Below the pieces are notes generated by a model. That model saw only the letters and a list, made by a program, of their open reading frames with translations. It was not told the origin of the DNA and did no database searches. From Nostoc sp. NIES-4103 (GTDB lineage Bacteria; Cyanobacteriota; Cyanobacteriia; Cyanobacteriales; Nostocaceae), in the NCBI RefSeq assembly GCF_002368335.1, contig NZ_AP018288.1:6078831-6142830 (forward strand): 64,000 nt of DNA, in the 5' to 3' direction. The translations under genes and the position numbers were made by a program. Positions 26,363-35,131 of this stretch are shown in pieces; the stretch's first letter is position 1; every line of letters starts with the position of its first letter.

Positions 26363-26842
26363 TCAAGCTGCACCGTACTCAGATTGTAAAGCATCATCAT
26401 TGTCATCAGCGATCGTTGCCACAATGGTAATTAGCCGCGAGACTTCCCCCGGAGACAAGTCTGCTAGAGGGCGCGTTGAAATCACAACCACTTGGTTTTC
26501 AATAATACCAAAGCGTGCTTCAAAGGTGCTAGAACAGTTTAACTCTAAAAGATGCCGCATCAACTTGGGTTCATCTTTAGCAGGTAACTTTAACACCGCA
26601 GACCAAACTGTTATAGTGTCTTCGTCGTTTTTCCCGGTGAGTTGGACGAACACTTCCACACTACCGTACTTAAACTTCCATAGATAACCACCTTCTGGGG
26701 GGTGACTAACCATAGCACTGTCATCTTGTTCTAGAGTGTCAATGACATTTTCGATCACCTCCACATGGTTGGTACTGGCTGTCTCTGCAATTAACTCATC
26801 GACGAATTCGTTATCAGTTACGCTTTCTTGGTAGCTTGCCAT
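26363..26842 (-). CDS. YbjN-domain protein
   Basis: 159 residues with the YbjN fold (type III secretion chaperone-like): WKFKYGSVEVFVQLTGKNDE, then TITVWSAVLKLPAKDEPKLM, LLELNCSSTFEARFGIIENQ and a C-terminal helix LSPGEVSRLITIVATIADDN. In cyanobacteria these proteins are common and mostly uncharacterised; the related Synechocystis and enterobacterial proteins are linked to stress or protein-protein contact. The stop is close to a TGACAAA repeat. No operon partner is evident. Confidence 0.75.
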   Translation of the reverse strand: MASYQESVTDNEFVDELIAETASTNHVEVIENVIDTLEQDDSAMVSHPPEGGYLWKFKYGSVEVFVQLTGKNDEDTITVWSAVLKLPAKDEPKLMRHLLELNCSSTFEARFGIIENQVVVISTRPLADLSPGEVSRLITIVATIADDNDDALQSEYGAA

Positions 26843-27014
26843 ACAGATTTTTTCTCAATATTGTTAATGTTTCATCTACAAATACTTTATAGCTTGTAGC
26901 CATGATTAATTAGAGCTTCCTGAAGTGATAGTCTGGTCGTAATACTAATTTATATAAGGTATATTCAACTGCACCTGAATTTATATTAAAGATTAAAATC
27001 TAACACTAAAAAGG

Positions 27015-28079
27015 ATGTACGAGTCTATGTCTTCTGTTTCTCCAATTGTGCAAAGTCGTGATATACGTCAATTGGGGATTAACCCGAATCACTGGTATGT
27101 GGTGGCACGTAGTAGTGAAGTAACAAGTAAACCCGTAGGTGTGGTACTTTGGAAACAGGCGATCGCACTTTACCGCGACAGCCAAGGACAAATTCACGCT
27201 TTAGAAGACCGCTGTCCCCATCGCCAAGTGAAACTCAGCCACGGACAAGTCGTTGGTAATGACTTAGAATGTGCTTATCATGGCTGGCGCTTCAATTCCT
27301 TGGGTGAATGTGCAGCAGTTCCTTACTTAGCAGCAAATCAGAAAATACCAAATTGCACAATTCGCCGTTACCCAGTCAAAGAACAAGACGGTTTTATCTG
27401 GTTGTTTCCTGGCGATGTGGAAGCATCGGTGGAACTTCTGGGTTTACCAGAATGGGAACATTTAAATTATATTGCCACAGTTTCGGTGATTAATTGTCAG
27501 GCTCATTATTCATATTTAATTGAAAACCTGATGGATATGTATCACGGACATTTGCATCAGGATTTACAAGCTTGGGCAGAAGCAGTATTGCAAGATATTG
27601 ATGAAGATGACAACCGTGTGGATGCTCATTATACAGCCCAAAGCTATTATAAAATAGACAAAATTTGGTCTATCTCTCAGTTATTTTTTCCAGCTTTACG
27701 GCGGTTACATCCTGAACCATTGGATGTGAGTTATGTTTATCCGCATTGGGTTTCTACATTGGGCAAAGATTTTAAGATTTACTGTTTATTATGTCCGGTG
27801 AATGAGATGCAGACTAAGGCTTATTTAATTCATTTTACTTCTTTGAATGCTTTTTGGCGATTGCACAAATTACCTGTATGGTTTCGGCGGTTTATCAAAG
27901 ATAGTTTGTTTGGTGCAGCGCAAAAGTTACTTGATGGTTTGGTGGTTCAAGATGTGCAGATGATTGAAGAGGAACAGCAGGCTTATTTGCAGAATTGTGA
28001 AAGAAGGAATTATGAATTGAATCGGGCTTTGGTGAGTGTGCAAAGGTTGATGAGAAGTCAGGTTGACAGGTTGGGATAA
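27015..28079 (+). CDS. Rieske [2Fe-2S] oxygenase (aromatic-ring-hydroxylating dioxygenase alpha-like)
   Basis: 354 residues; the internal ATG at 27027 is an equally good start because AAGGA lies at workable distance. The Rieske cluster ligands are C67-P-H69 and C86-A-Y-H89 in CPHRQVKLSHGQVVGNDLEC and AYHGWRF. The mononuclear iron site is suggested by NLMDMYHGHLHQDL (about 170-185), with the usual facial histidines, and a downstream acidic ligand. The short C-terminal domain resembles the PaO/TIC55/vanillate-demethylase group rather than large-subunit biphenyl dioxygenases. It needs an external electron donor not encoded nearby. The substrate is unknown. It is unrelated in layout to the second Rieske oxygenase at 38194. 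Confidence 0.8.
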   Translation: MYESMSSVSPIVQSRDIRQLGINPNHWYVVARSSEVTSKPVGVVLWKQAIALYRDSQGQIHALEDRCPHRQVKLSHGQVVGNDLECAYHGWRFNSLGECAAVPYLAANQKIPNCTIRRYPVKEQDGFIWLFPGDVEASVELLGLPEWEHLNYIATVSVINCQAHYSYLIENLMDMYHGHLHQDLQAWAEAVLQDIDEDDNRVDAHYTAQSYYKIDKIWSISQLFFPALRRLHPEPLDVSYVYPHWVSTLGKDFKIYCLLCPVNEMQTKAYLIHFTSLNAFWRLHKLPVWFRRFIKDSLFGAAQKLLDGLVVQDVQMIEEEQQAYLQNCERRNYELNRALVSVQRLMRSQVDRLG

Positions 28080-28384
28080 GATTTTGAACCGCCAAGACGC
28101 AGAGGACGCAGAGAGAGTTTAAACAGGTATCGCTTCCTCTTGACAAACACTTTATTCGTAAAAGCGCCTATTGCTAAAATTACTTGTCAAAAGACCAAAT
28201 TCCATTGCTTAAAGAAAACCCGTTTGATAGCAGTGTATACGGTTTTTTCAGTATTGGACTAGTATATTTACTACATTCATTAACAGTCAGTTTGATGCTC
28301 CGGTGATTTTGATCAATTTTATTTATGTATGATAGATTTACAGCCTAAGACAGTAGTGTAAGTTATTATTTATAAGTTTTCATT

Positions 28385-28570
28385 ATGACCAAGACTCCAG
28401 ATATTGAAGAAATGAAAGCAATGATTTTTCAACTACCAGTAGAAGAACTGATGTTACTGATAGTAGAAATTGAAGAAAGACTTGACACAGTAACAATGAT
28501 GCAACTGGCGGAAACTGGATTTCAAGAGTGGAACGACCCAGAAGAAGATATTTACAATGACGAAGGCTAA
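28385..28570 (+). CDS. Small acidic antitoxin-like protein
   Basis: 61 residues, acidic, mostly helical (MKAMIFQLPVEELMLLIVEI, then EERLDTVTMMQLAETGFQEW) and ending NDPEEDIYNDEG. Its 3' end overlaps the reconstructed start of a MazF/PemK-type toxin (see next entries), the usual layout of a type II toxin-antitoxin pair. The stop codon itself is now joined to a MITE insertion. No DNA-binding motif is obvious, so the assignment as antitoxin rests on size, charge and the neighbouring toxin. Confidence 0.6.
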   Translation: MTKTPDIEEMKAMIFQLPVEELMLLIVEIEERLDTVTMMQLAETGFQEWNDPEEDIYNDEG

Positions 28571-28919
28571 GAGGATGTCTGAAAAGTCGAAAAATATACT
28601 AATAACCCCTCTCCAAACCTCTCCCCGAAACGGAGAGAGGCTTTGAAACCCCCATTCCCTTGTAGGGAAGGGGGGTTAGGGGGGTTAGGTTTTTAAAGCT
28701 TTGATGTTATTGAAGAAGAACTCAGAAGTCAGAATTCAGGAGTCAGAATAAATCAGTCGGGGATTCAGACCCGCGACTGATTGAAGACCACCAAATTTTC
28801 AATTTGGTGGGGGTCTTAAACCCATTTATCCATCCGCGGCTTCGCACAGAATTCGCGCCTGTATTCTGGCTCCTGACTCCTGAATTCTTTCTTGATAACG
28901 ATACTTATCAGACATCCTC
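28570..28919. mobile_element. MITE, TIR AGAGGATGTCT, inserted in the toxin-antitoxin pair
   Basis: Left end AGAGGATGTCTGAAAAG (from 28570) and right end CTTATCAGACATCCTC (to 28919) are inverted repeats, flanked by a TA on each side (28568-28569 and 28920-28921). The interior is a chain of GC-rich hairpins with no coding capacity. TA duplication points to an IS630/Tc1-mariner-type transposase acting in trans. A relative lies at 39640-39882. Confidence 0.8.
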
Positions 28920-29256
28920 TAAAGTATTAGACATCTGGTTAGTCCGTTTCCCTTTTAGCAATTTGACTTCTACGAAACTTAGACCAGCCCTCGTTTTAGC
29001 AGTTCATCGAGAAGAAGTGATTATCTTGGGTATTTTCTCAAAAATTCCTGCTGCTGATTTGCGTGAAACTTGGGTGTTAGTTTCAGACACACATCCTCAA
29101 TTTTCACAAACAGGGCTAAAAAAGACATCTTTAATCAGGGCTGATAAAATTGCCACTGTTAATGAGTTAGTCTTTGAAAGACAATTAGGAATCTTGCCAT
29201 CAGATATGTTGATTTTGGTGCAAGAAGCCTTAAAAAAATCTCTTAATATTAATTAG
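28804..29256 (+). CDS. MazF/PemK-like toxin, start disrupted by MITE
   Basis: The coding sequence after the MITE (28922-29256) reads KVLDIWLVRFPFSNLTSTKL, then RPALVLAVHREEVIILGIFS, then ETWVLVSD and KKTSLIRADKIATVNELVFE: a complete MazF-fold ribonuclease-type toxin. The natural start was ATG at 28557, overlapping the antitoxin by 14 bases. Removing the MITE and one TA joins MTKA to KVLDIW in frame, giving 115 residues, the normal MazF length. The present frame can only start inside the MITE (TTG at 28804 or GTG at 28807), giving about 38 foreign residues at the N-terminus. The gene is probably silenced or poorly expressed, and uncoupled from the antitoxin. Confidence 0.7.
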   Translation: MVGVLNPFIHPRLRTEFAPVFWLLTPEFFLDNDTYQTSSKVLDIWLVRFPFSNLTSTKLRPALVLAVHREEVIILGIFSKIPAADLRETWVLVSDTHPQFSQTGLKKTSLIRADKIATVNELVFERQLGILPSDMLILVQEALKKSLNIN

Positions 29257-29336
29257 AGAACGCGATCGCTCCCTCATTCACCCCAGATCAAAAATGCTAA
29301 AATCGCCCTAGCACAGATGCTTTCAAAGTAGGCAGC

Positions 29337-29414
29337 ATGGAAAAAATAGAACTGCAACTCGACGAGAAAACCCTATATCCATTAAATCAAGGGCTTTATA
29401 CCTTTGTGCCTTAG
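29337..29414 (+). pseudogene. Truncated antitoxin-like start (25 codons)
   Basis: MEKIELQLDEKTLYPLNQGL followed by YTFVP and a stop. The first 13 residues match the typical N-terminal strand and helix start of small cyanobacterial type II antitoxins. The frame then runs into the repeat at 29404-29521 and ends. It is probably a gene start cut off by a repeat insertion. Confidence 0.35.
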
Positions 29415-29521
29415 TGTCTTGGTGAGGCAGTACGGTCTTGGGGTTTCCCCAAGTGGAGTAACTGCCGAACCCGAAGGCTGGTTCATAAGTCAATTTTTTA
29501 ACCACGAAGGCACTAAGACAC
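29404..29521. repeat. Inverted repeat with GTGCCTTAGTGTCTT arms
   Basis: The left arm TTGTGCCTTAGTGTCTT (29404-29420) and right arm AAGGCACTAAGACAC (29507-29521) are imperfect inverted repeats. They enclose a GGTGAGGCAGTACGGTCTTG unit that is also present near 20895-20915. Confidence 0.6.
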
Positions 29522-29617
29522 TAAGAAAAATACATTGCACCATTTTCGATTAGCACCCTTTGGTTGAGAACAGGGCAAAATAAAGACATATAAGAGCGAT
29601 CGCGCGCTACCCTGCAA

Positions 29618-30751
29618 ATGAGCTACTGTCTTAACCCTCGTTGTCCCAAGCCGGAAAATCCTGCTGATGTCAAGTTTTGCTTGAGTTGTGGTTCCAAGTT
29701 ACTCCTCAAAGAACGCTACCGTGCTATTAAACCCATAGGACAAGGTGGTTTTGGCAGAACCTTCTTGGCTGTAGATGAGGATAAACCTTCAAAACCTCGT
29801 TGTGTAATTAAACAATTTTATCCCCAAGCTCAAGGCACTAACACTGTGCAAAAAGCAGTGGAGTTATTTAACCAAGAAGCTGTACAGTTAGATGAATTGG
29901 GTAAACATCCGCAAATACCCGAACTGCTAGCTTACTTCACCCAAGATGATAGACAGTATCTTGTACAAGAATTTATCGACGGGTCAAACTTAGCTCAAGA
30001 ATTAGCACACCACGGTGCTTTTAGTGAAGCACAAATATGGCAATTATTAAATGATTTATTACCAGTCTTGCAATTTTGTCACGCCAGACAAGTAATTCAC
30101 CGCGATATTAAGCCAGAAAATATTATTTTACGTGCAAGTGACCACAAATTTGTTTTAGTAGATTTTGGTGCTTCCAAATCTGCGGCTGGAACCGCCTTAA
30201 ACAGAACTGGTACAAGTATCGGTACACCTGAATATGTGGCACCAGAACAAATTAGAGGTAGAGCTATCTTTGCTAGTGATATCTATAGTTTAGGAGTTAC
30301 TTGTATTCATCTTTTAACCGAGCGATCGCCCTTCGATTCATATGATATTGATAACGATACTTGGCTTTGGCAACAATACTTAAAAACTCCCGTCAGCAAC
30401 AAGTTGAGTCAAATTCTCAACAAAATGTTAGAAAGTATCCCCATACGGCGTTACCAAACAGCAGACCAAATTATTAATGATATAAATCAAAATCCACAAA
30501 TACCAGCCACACCAGCAAAATCAGTCAAACCTATTATTCAAACACCACAAAATACTGCGCCACCTGTTAATAAAACCCCTAGCCAAATTGATTTAGAACT
30601 AGAAGAAATGAAAACCCAATTTCTGCTAGGTGGTAAATCTCATCAAAAACAACAACCACCAAATCCCCAACCACAACCTTCCAGTAAAAGCCAAATAGAC
30701 GAAGAATTAGAAGAAATGAAAGCTAAATATTTGGGAAATAACAACTCATAA
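29618..30751 (+). CDS. Serine/threonine protein kinase with N-terminal zinc ribbon
   Basis: 377 residues. A CxxxxC...CxxC ribbon (C4, C9, C21, C24) typical of cyanobacterial Pkn2-type kinases precedes the kinase domain (about 34-300). The domain shows the glycine loop IGQGGFGRTF (40-49), catalytic HRDIKPENI, DFGASK and the APE-like motif EYVAPEQIRG. The C-terminal tail is Pro/Gln-rich and carries two copies of a short motif, IDLELEEMKTQFL and IDEELEEMKAKYL, which may be a docking or oligomerisation element. There is no transmembrane helix, so it is cytoplasmic. The ATG at 29618 follows directly after a gcgatcgcgc tract. No substrate is evident from the neighbours. Confidence 0.9.
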   Translation: MSYCLNPRCPKPENPADVKFCLSCGSKLLLKERYRAIKPIGQGGFGRTFLAVDEDKPSKPRCVIKQFYPQAQGTNTVQKAVELFNQEAVQLDELGKHPQIPELLAYFTQDDRQYLVQEFIDGSNLAQELAHHGAFSEAQIWQLLNDLLPVLQFCHARQVIHRDIKPENIILRASDHKFVLVDFGASKSAAGTALNRTGTSIGTPEYVAPEQIRGRAIFASDIYSLGVTCIHLLTERSPFDSYDIDNDTWLWQQYLKTPVSNKLSQILNKMLESIPIRRYQTADQIINDINQNPQIPATPAKSVKPIIQTPQNTAPPVNKTPSQIDLELEEMKTQFLLGGKSHQKQQPPNPQPQPSSKSQIDEELEEMKAKYLGNNNS

Positions 30752-30852
30752 TGTCAGTTGTTAGTTGTTATTCTCCCTCATCTCCCTCATCCCCCTCATC
30801 CCCCTCACCTTTCCATCTCCTTCTCTGCGCCCTCTGCGCCTCTGCGGTTCGT

Positions 30853-30883
30853 AAAAAAAAGTGACCCTGAAACCCAGAGTCAC
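30853..30883 (-). terminator. Intrinsic terminator of gnd
   Basis: On the minus strand GTGACTCTG / CAGGGTCAC forms the stem and is followed by eight T residues (30853-30860 on the plus strand as A). It is 36 bases after the gnd stop codon. Confidence 0.8.
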
Positions 30884-30918
30884 CTGCAAATCAACTCAAA
30901 ATTTAGACCTGTGAGAAA

Positions 30919-32352
30919 TTACTTTTTCTCAGCCTCAGCAATTGGTACCCATTCAGTGTGGAAAGTACCAGGCTTATCAAGACGCAAATAAGTGTGTGCG
31001 CCGAAGTAATCGCGCTGTGCTTGAGTGAGGTTTTGGGGCAAGCGATCGCGGCGATAGCTGTCAAAATAATCCAAAGATGCGCTAAATGCTGGCACTGGAA
31101 TCCCCAGTTTTGCGGCTGTTATGATTACTTCCCGCCAAGCTGTTTGTCTATCGAGAATAGTTTGCTTAAATTCAGGAGCTAATAACAGGTTAGCTAATGC
31201 TGCATTTTCGTCAAAAGCCTTCTTAATCTTATTCAAGAAGCCAGCGCGAATAATACAGCCACCTTTCCAGATCCGCGCCAATTCACCCAAAGTCAAATTC
31301 CAGTTATATGTTTTGGAAGCAGTGGAAAGTAGCGCCATGCCTTGAGCATAAGAACAGATCTTAGAGCAATAAAGTGCATCGCGTACCTTATTGATAAAAT
31401 CCTTGGTTTGCCCATCATACTTGCCACTGGGGCCAGTCAAAATCTTCGATGCTGCTATCCGCTCGTCTTTGATTGAAGATATAATCCGGGCATTCACCGC
31501 TGCTGTGATGGTAGGAATAGAAACACCTAATTCCAAAGCAGTTTGTACAGTCCAGCGTCCAGTTCCCTTTTGACCTGCTGCGTCAACAATCAAATCCACC
31601 AGAGGTAGATTTGTATCTGGGTCAATGTAAGGGAAAATATTAGATGTAATCTCAATCAAAAACGAGTTGAGTTCGTCGGTGGTGTTCCATTCTGCGAACA
31701 CTTCATGTAGCTGATTGTGGTCTAGTCCAGCAGCATTCTTTAGCAAGTCGTAGGCTTCAGCAATCAATTGCATGTCACCGTACTCAATGCCATTGTGTAC
31801 CATTTTGACATAGTGACCAGAACCACCAGGGCCAATATAAGTTACACAAGGGCCATCATCAACTTGAGCAGCAATTTTGTTGAAAATGGGCGATAAATAC
31901 TCATAAGAGCTTTGTGTACCGCCAGGCATTAGGGATGGGCCATTTAATGCGCCTTCTTCACCGCCGCTGACACCCATACCGATAAACCGGAACCCAGCGG
32001 GTTCTAACTCTTGAGTGCGTCGTTCTGTATCTTCAAACCAAGAGTTGCCACCGTCAATAATGATATCGCCTTCATCCAGCAAGGGTTTGAGTTGAGCAAT
32101 AACTGCATCAACTGGCTTACCAGCTTGCACCATCACCAGGATTCTACGGGGACGTTCCAATGCAGCAACAAATTCTTCTAAAGTAAAGGCCGCTTTGACG
32201 TTCCGTCCTGGCGCACGCTGCGCCATAAAGGCATCCGTTTTTTCTCGAGAGCGGTTGTAAACTGCAATTGGGAAGCCATTACGCTCGACGTTCAGGGCAA
32301 TATTCTCACCCATAACGGCTAATCCAATCACACCAAAGCTTTGTAGTGTCAT
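30919..32352 (-). CDS. gnd: 6-phosphogluconate dehydrogenase (decarboxylating)
   Basis: 477 residues, the standard length. The N-terminal Rossmann domain starts FGVIGLAVMGENIALNVERN and contains VYNRSREKTDAF (NADP-type). The catalytic helix region is seen as MGVSGGEEGALNGPSLMPGG, HYVKMVHNGIEYGDMQLIAE (catalytic Lys and the HNGIEY motif) and KGTGRWT. It oxidises 6-phosphogluconate to ribulose 5-phosphate, producing NADPH, in the oxidative pentose phosphate pathway, which supplies reductant at night and in heterocysts. It is monocistronic with its own terminator. Confidence 0.97.
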   Translation of the reverse strand: MTLQSFGVIGLAVMGENIALNVERNGFPIAVYNRSREKTDAFMAQRAPGRNVKAAFTLEEFVAALERPRRILVMVQAGKPVDAVIAQLKPLLDEGDIIIDGGNSWFEDTERRTQELEPAGFRFIGMGVSGGEEGALNGPSLMPGGTQSSYEYLSPIFNKIAAQVDDGPCVTYIGPGGSGHYVKMVHNGIEYGDMQLIAEAYDLLKNAAGLDHNQLHEVFAEWNTTDELNSFLIEITSNIFPYIDPDTNLPLVDLIVDAAGQKGTGRWTVQTALELGVSIPTITAAVNARIISSIKDERIAASKILTGPSGKYDGQTKDFINKVRDALYCSKICSYAQGMALLSTASKTYNWNLTLGELARIWKGGCIIRAGFLNKIKKAFDENAALANLLLAPEFKQTILDRQTAWREVIITAAKLGIPVPAFSASLDYFDSYRRDRLPQNLTQAQRDYFGAHTYLRLDKPGTFHTEWVPIAEAEKK

Positions 32353-32534
32353 AAATTTGTTTGGCTAACTCTTGCAGATCCTTTTATCTTTAGGGTAGTC
32401 CGAGATTTTCGCTTCTCTCCTAAAGAAGACCTTAAGAGTTGGATAAACGTCAAAAATTCACAACTAACACAGATAATTAATTTTAATTTGTATCTAACTC
32501 AACAATTGACAGGTAAAATTTGCAAAATTGTTAG

Positions 32535-32690
32535 TTGAGGGACTGGGGACTGGTGACTGGGGACTGGGGACTGGGGAACGGGGAATGGGGAATGGGGAAA
32601 AATTTTCCTAATACTCAATTACCAATTACCAATTACCAATTCCCAATCCCCAATACCCAATCCCCAATCCCCAGTACCCAATCTCTAGTC
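32535..32690. repeat. STRR arrays in inverted orientation
   Basis: A GACTGGG/GAATGGG run (32539-32597) is followed by CCAATTA/CCAATCC/CCCAGTA runs (32620-32690) that are partly complementary to it. Transcripts could fold into a long imperfect hairpin just before the ycf66 gene. Confidence 0.8.
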
Positions 32691-32707
32691 AAAGGAGTAA
32701 CCAAAAA

Positions 32708-33442
32708 ATGCTGGCATATGTCCTAGCTTTGGTGGTCGGTCTTGGTAGTTTAGCCCTTTACATATCAGCTTTTTTCTTCCCAGAAATCCACCGCAAGAAT
32801 GATTTTATTTGGAGTGGTGTAGGGCTTTTCTACGCTTTAGTATTATGGGTGTTTGCACAACGCATTTCTGGAGGTTTGTTGCTGGGTCATGTGGCTAGTG
32901 TGGCTTTGTTGGTCTGGTTTGGCTGGCAAACTCTCTCATTACGCCGCCAAATAACGCCACAGCTACAACAAACCCCAGTACCTAGTTCTGAGACGGTGAA
33001 AACTAGTATCCAGGAACAAGTAAATAAGTTTTCAATTCAGGAACGGCTTGCTCAGTTGCAACAGAGTATTGGTAGTATCTTCAGTGGTGTGAAAAATAAA
33101 GCACAACAGACCGACAGCAAAAAAACAGCTGCACCCCCCAAACCTGAAGATATTACCTCTGTACTTTCACAGCCACCGGCTGTTGAGATTATTGACAAAA
33201 CTACTGCTAAACCAGAACAACCAGCGACACAAGCAGTTACTACCGACACTGAAGCCAGAACTGAGAGTCTACCCGAAGCGATTCCACCACATCCCCCATC
33301 TCCCGAATTAGTGGAAGCAGCACAACCTGAAACTGAAGAAAAACCACCAATTCCCGTGGAAGAAATTGCTCCCGATGCGGTACTTGCACCTCCAGCAGAA
33401 GCACCACCGGAGCAAATACCGCCAAATAATCAGCCTAGTTGA
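32708..33442 (+). CDS. Ycf66 family protein
   Basis: 244 residues. The N-terminal part (1-85) has about three membrane helices and matches Ycf66: MLAYVLALVVGLGSLALYIS, FFFPEIHRKNDFIWSGVGLF, then ISGGLLLGHVASVALLVWFG and WQTLSLRRQITP. The C-terminal 150 residues are Pro/Glu-rich and disordered. Ycf66 is conserved in cyanobacteria and some plastids; its function is unknown to me. The RBS AAAGGAG (32692-32698) is well placed before the ATG. A perfect 13-bp hairpin follows the stop. Confidence 0.85.
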   Translation: MLAYVLALVVGLGSLALYISAFFFPEIHRKNDFIWSGVGLFYALVLWVFAQRISGGLLLGHVASVALLVWFGWQTLSLRRQITPQLQQTPVPSSETVKTSIQEQVNKFSIQERLAQLQQSIGSIFSGVKNKAQQTDSKKTAAPPKPEDITSVLSQPPAVEIIDKTTAKPEQPATQAVTTDTEARTESLPEAIPPHPPSPELVEAAQPETEEKPPIPVEEIAPDAVLAPPAEAPPEQIPPNNQPS

Positions 33443-33445
33443 ATG

Positions 33446-33489
33446 CAGTGAAACCCAGGTTTAACCTTACATAATGCTGGGTTTCACTG
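33446..33489. other. Perfect 13-bp hairpin after ycf66
   Basis: CAGTGAAACCCAG (33446-33458) / CTGGGTTTCACTG (33477-33489) with an 18-base loop. There is no T run on either side, so it is more likely an mRNA 3'-end stabiliser than an intrinsic terminator. Confidence 0.5.
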
Positions 33490-33607
33490 ATATCAAAATT
33501 TAAAAGCTGCTTGATTTGCAAGCGATCGCACTAATACCAACTAACACAAAAGTCCCTCTGACTCTCAACAGCGATTCAAACTTAACTGAAGATACAGTGG
33601 TCGCCAG

Positions 33608-33772
33608 TAGTGTTAGGACATCAACAGATGATAAAACCTAGACACAAAGCGAAAAGTCGAGCCAGTGCGAACAATCGCGCTTGCGTCGGAAAGCAACTGG
33701 CGTCCAAGCGGCGGCTTGTGCCGATCTGAATTTTAATAGACAAAGACTTTTCACCCAGTACCCAGTCCCTAG
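33608..33772 (-). mobile_element. Repeat element 'GGGTGAAAAGTCTTTG' (copy 2, inverted)
   Basis: Read on the minus strand it begins GACTGGGTGAAAAGTCTTTG and ends GACTTTTCGCTTTGTGTCTA plus GGTTTTATCATCTGTTG. Its core is longer than in copy 1. Next to it (33773-33842) is a GGGGACTGGGGAACTCGGGG-type array that recurs at 37475-37550. Confidence 0.6.
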
Positions 33773-33842
33773 TCCCCAGTCCCCATTACCCCTAATCCCC
33801 ACTCCCTCCGGTCGTGGGGGCCCCGAGTTCCCCAGTCCCCAG

Positions 33843-34112
33843 CTATACTTTTGATTGCTGCCATAGAATGAGTTGCAATTCAGAGCAGTTGTAAGCCCCA
33901 TTACTGATTAGGTGAGAATGGTCTGCTAGCCAATCATAAATTTGTGCAGCTTTTGCCAATGCTGCTTTTTCACTTCGATAAAGCCTTGGGGTAGGACAGT
34001 AGGCTTGACCATTAATATGTATAGCTGCAATCTGCCAATAGTCGCTGTCTTCACCCTCTGGTACAACGTCTAAAAACCCGTTACTGTAAGGCTGAATTAT
34101 TCCTATATTCAT
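33843..34112 (-). CDS. Small conserved-type protein, unknown
   Basis: 89 residues (MNIGIIQPYSNGFLDVVPEG, YWQIAAIHINGQAYCPTPRL, then YRSEKAALAKAAQIYDWLAD). It looks like a compact alpha/beta domain with no signal peptide or membrane helix. I do not recognise a family. Its 3' end abuts the CCCCAGT repeat array; the ATG has no strong RBS. It sits alone between ycf66 and a DUF2214 gene on the other strand. Confidence 0.5.
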   Translation of the reverse strand: MNIGIIQPYSNGFLDVVPEGEDSDYWQIAAIHINGQAYCPTPRLYRSEKAALAKAAQIYDWLADHSHLISNGAYNCSELQLILWQQSKV

Positions 34113-34355
34113 CTACAATCATTTAACTTTAAATCAAGGTCACAACAAAGGCGGTGCCAGTCATTCAACTGAGTCAAACCTGGAATCACAAGGGAATGCA
34201 GTAGCAACCCCTGCTAATGATTTTGGGTTCGTATTCAATGAAAATCTGAATTATTGGTCACTTTTTGCCTAGTTGTCTTAGTGCTAGTTTGGACTTGATG
34301 GTGAGAGTCTTCGCCTCAAATCACACCTCAAAGCAGCAAACTAGCAAAAAATAAT

Positions 34356-34811
34356 ATGTCGGTAAGTGCTATAGTCGCGTATTTGCATTATTTAAGCTTC
34401 ATGTTATGTTTTGGCGCTCTGGTGTTAGAAGCATTCAACTTAAAACAAGAGTTGAGTCGGAACGAAGCTTGGAAAATTGTCATCGCCGATGCAGTGTATG
34501 GCATATCAGCAACTGTTGTTTTCATAACAGGTATTTTGCGTGTTATCTACTTTGCTAAAGGCACAGATTACTATTTGAGCAACCCATTTTTCTACGCCAA
34601 AGTAGCAGTTTTTATCGCGGTAGGTTCTCTGTCTATTTATCCCACTGTTTCTTTCATTGGTTGGCTCTTAGAATTACGACAGGGACGAGTTCCCAAGCTG
34701 GAATTACGAAAGCTAAACCGTCTAATCTGGCTAATTAGAATTGAATTGGTTGGCTTTATCTTAATTCCTTTGTTGGCAACAATCATGGCAACACAAGTAG
34801 GCACAAACTAG
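34356..34811 (+). CDS. DUF2214-type integral membrane protein
   Basis: 151 residues with four predicted helices (about 5-24, 43-65, 77-102, 124-147). Characteristic segments are AYLHYLSFMLCFGALVLEAF, ADAVYGISATVVFITGILRV and FYAKVAVFIAVGSLSIYPTV, followed by an arginine-rich helix near the C-terminus (LRKLNRLIWLIRIELVGF). It corresponds to the DUF2214 family of unknown function. A histidine in the first helix and the overall layout resemble small haem- or quinone-interacting membrane proteins, but that is speculative. Confidence 0.75.
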   Translation: MSVSAIVAYLHYLSFMLCFGALVLEAFNLKQELSRNEAWKIVIADAVYGISATVVFITGILRVIYFAKGTDYYLSNPFFYAKVAVFIAVGSLSIYPTVSFIGWLLELRQGRVPKLELRKLNRLIWLIRIELVGFILIPLLATIMATQVGTN

Positions 34812-34887
34812 GTTAAATTCCTCCTCTCAGTTGTACATTCACTAATTATTTGCCACTGTGAATAGATTATGTACCACAACTGTAAGG

Positions 34888-35034
34888 ATACGTGAGTTCG
34901 ACAAGGATTGTTTTGACCTCTCCCCCGACACCTCTCCTACGAGGAGAGGGGAGTAAAACCGTGATTTTTCGTTTCTCCTTCCTCGCCTTTTAAAAGAGGG
35001 AGGCTGGGAGGGAGAGGTTCATCGAACTCACGTT
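34888..35034. mobile_element. MITE-like element, TIR ACGTGAGTTCGA
   Basis: ACGTGAGTTCGA (from about 34889) and TCGAACTCACGTT (to about 35034) are inverted termini around GC-rich hairpins (CTCTCCTACGAGGAGAGG). There is no coding capacity. Confidence 0.6.
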
Positions 35035-35131
35035 AAGGATAGTTGCGATCGCCCGAAAAAATGGAAAAACTCTGCTTTTACTATTGAAAGCAAAGTCGTA
35101 AATATTACTAATCTCGTTTGAGGCTAACTGA

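Noticed and set aside
26343..26687. 114-codon plus-strand frame opposite the YbjN gene
   Set aside because: It is antisense to a clear YbjN gene and starts in a TGACAAA repeat.
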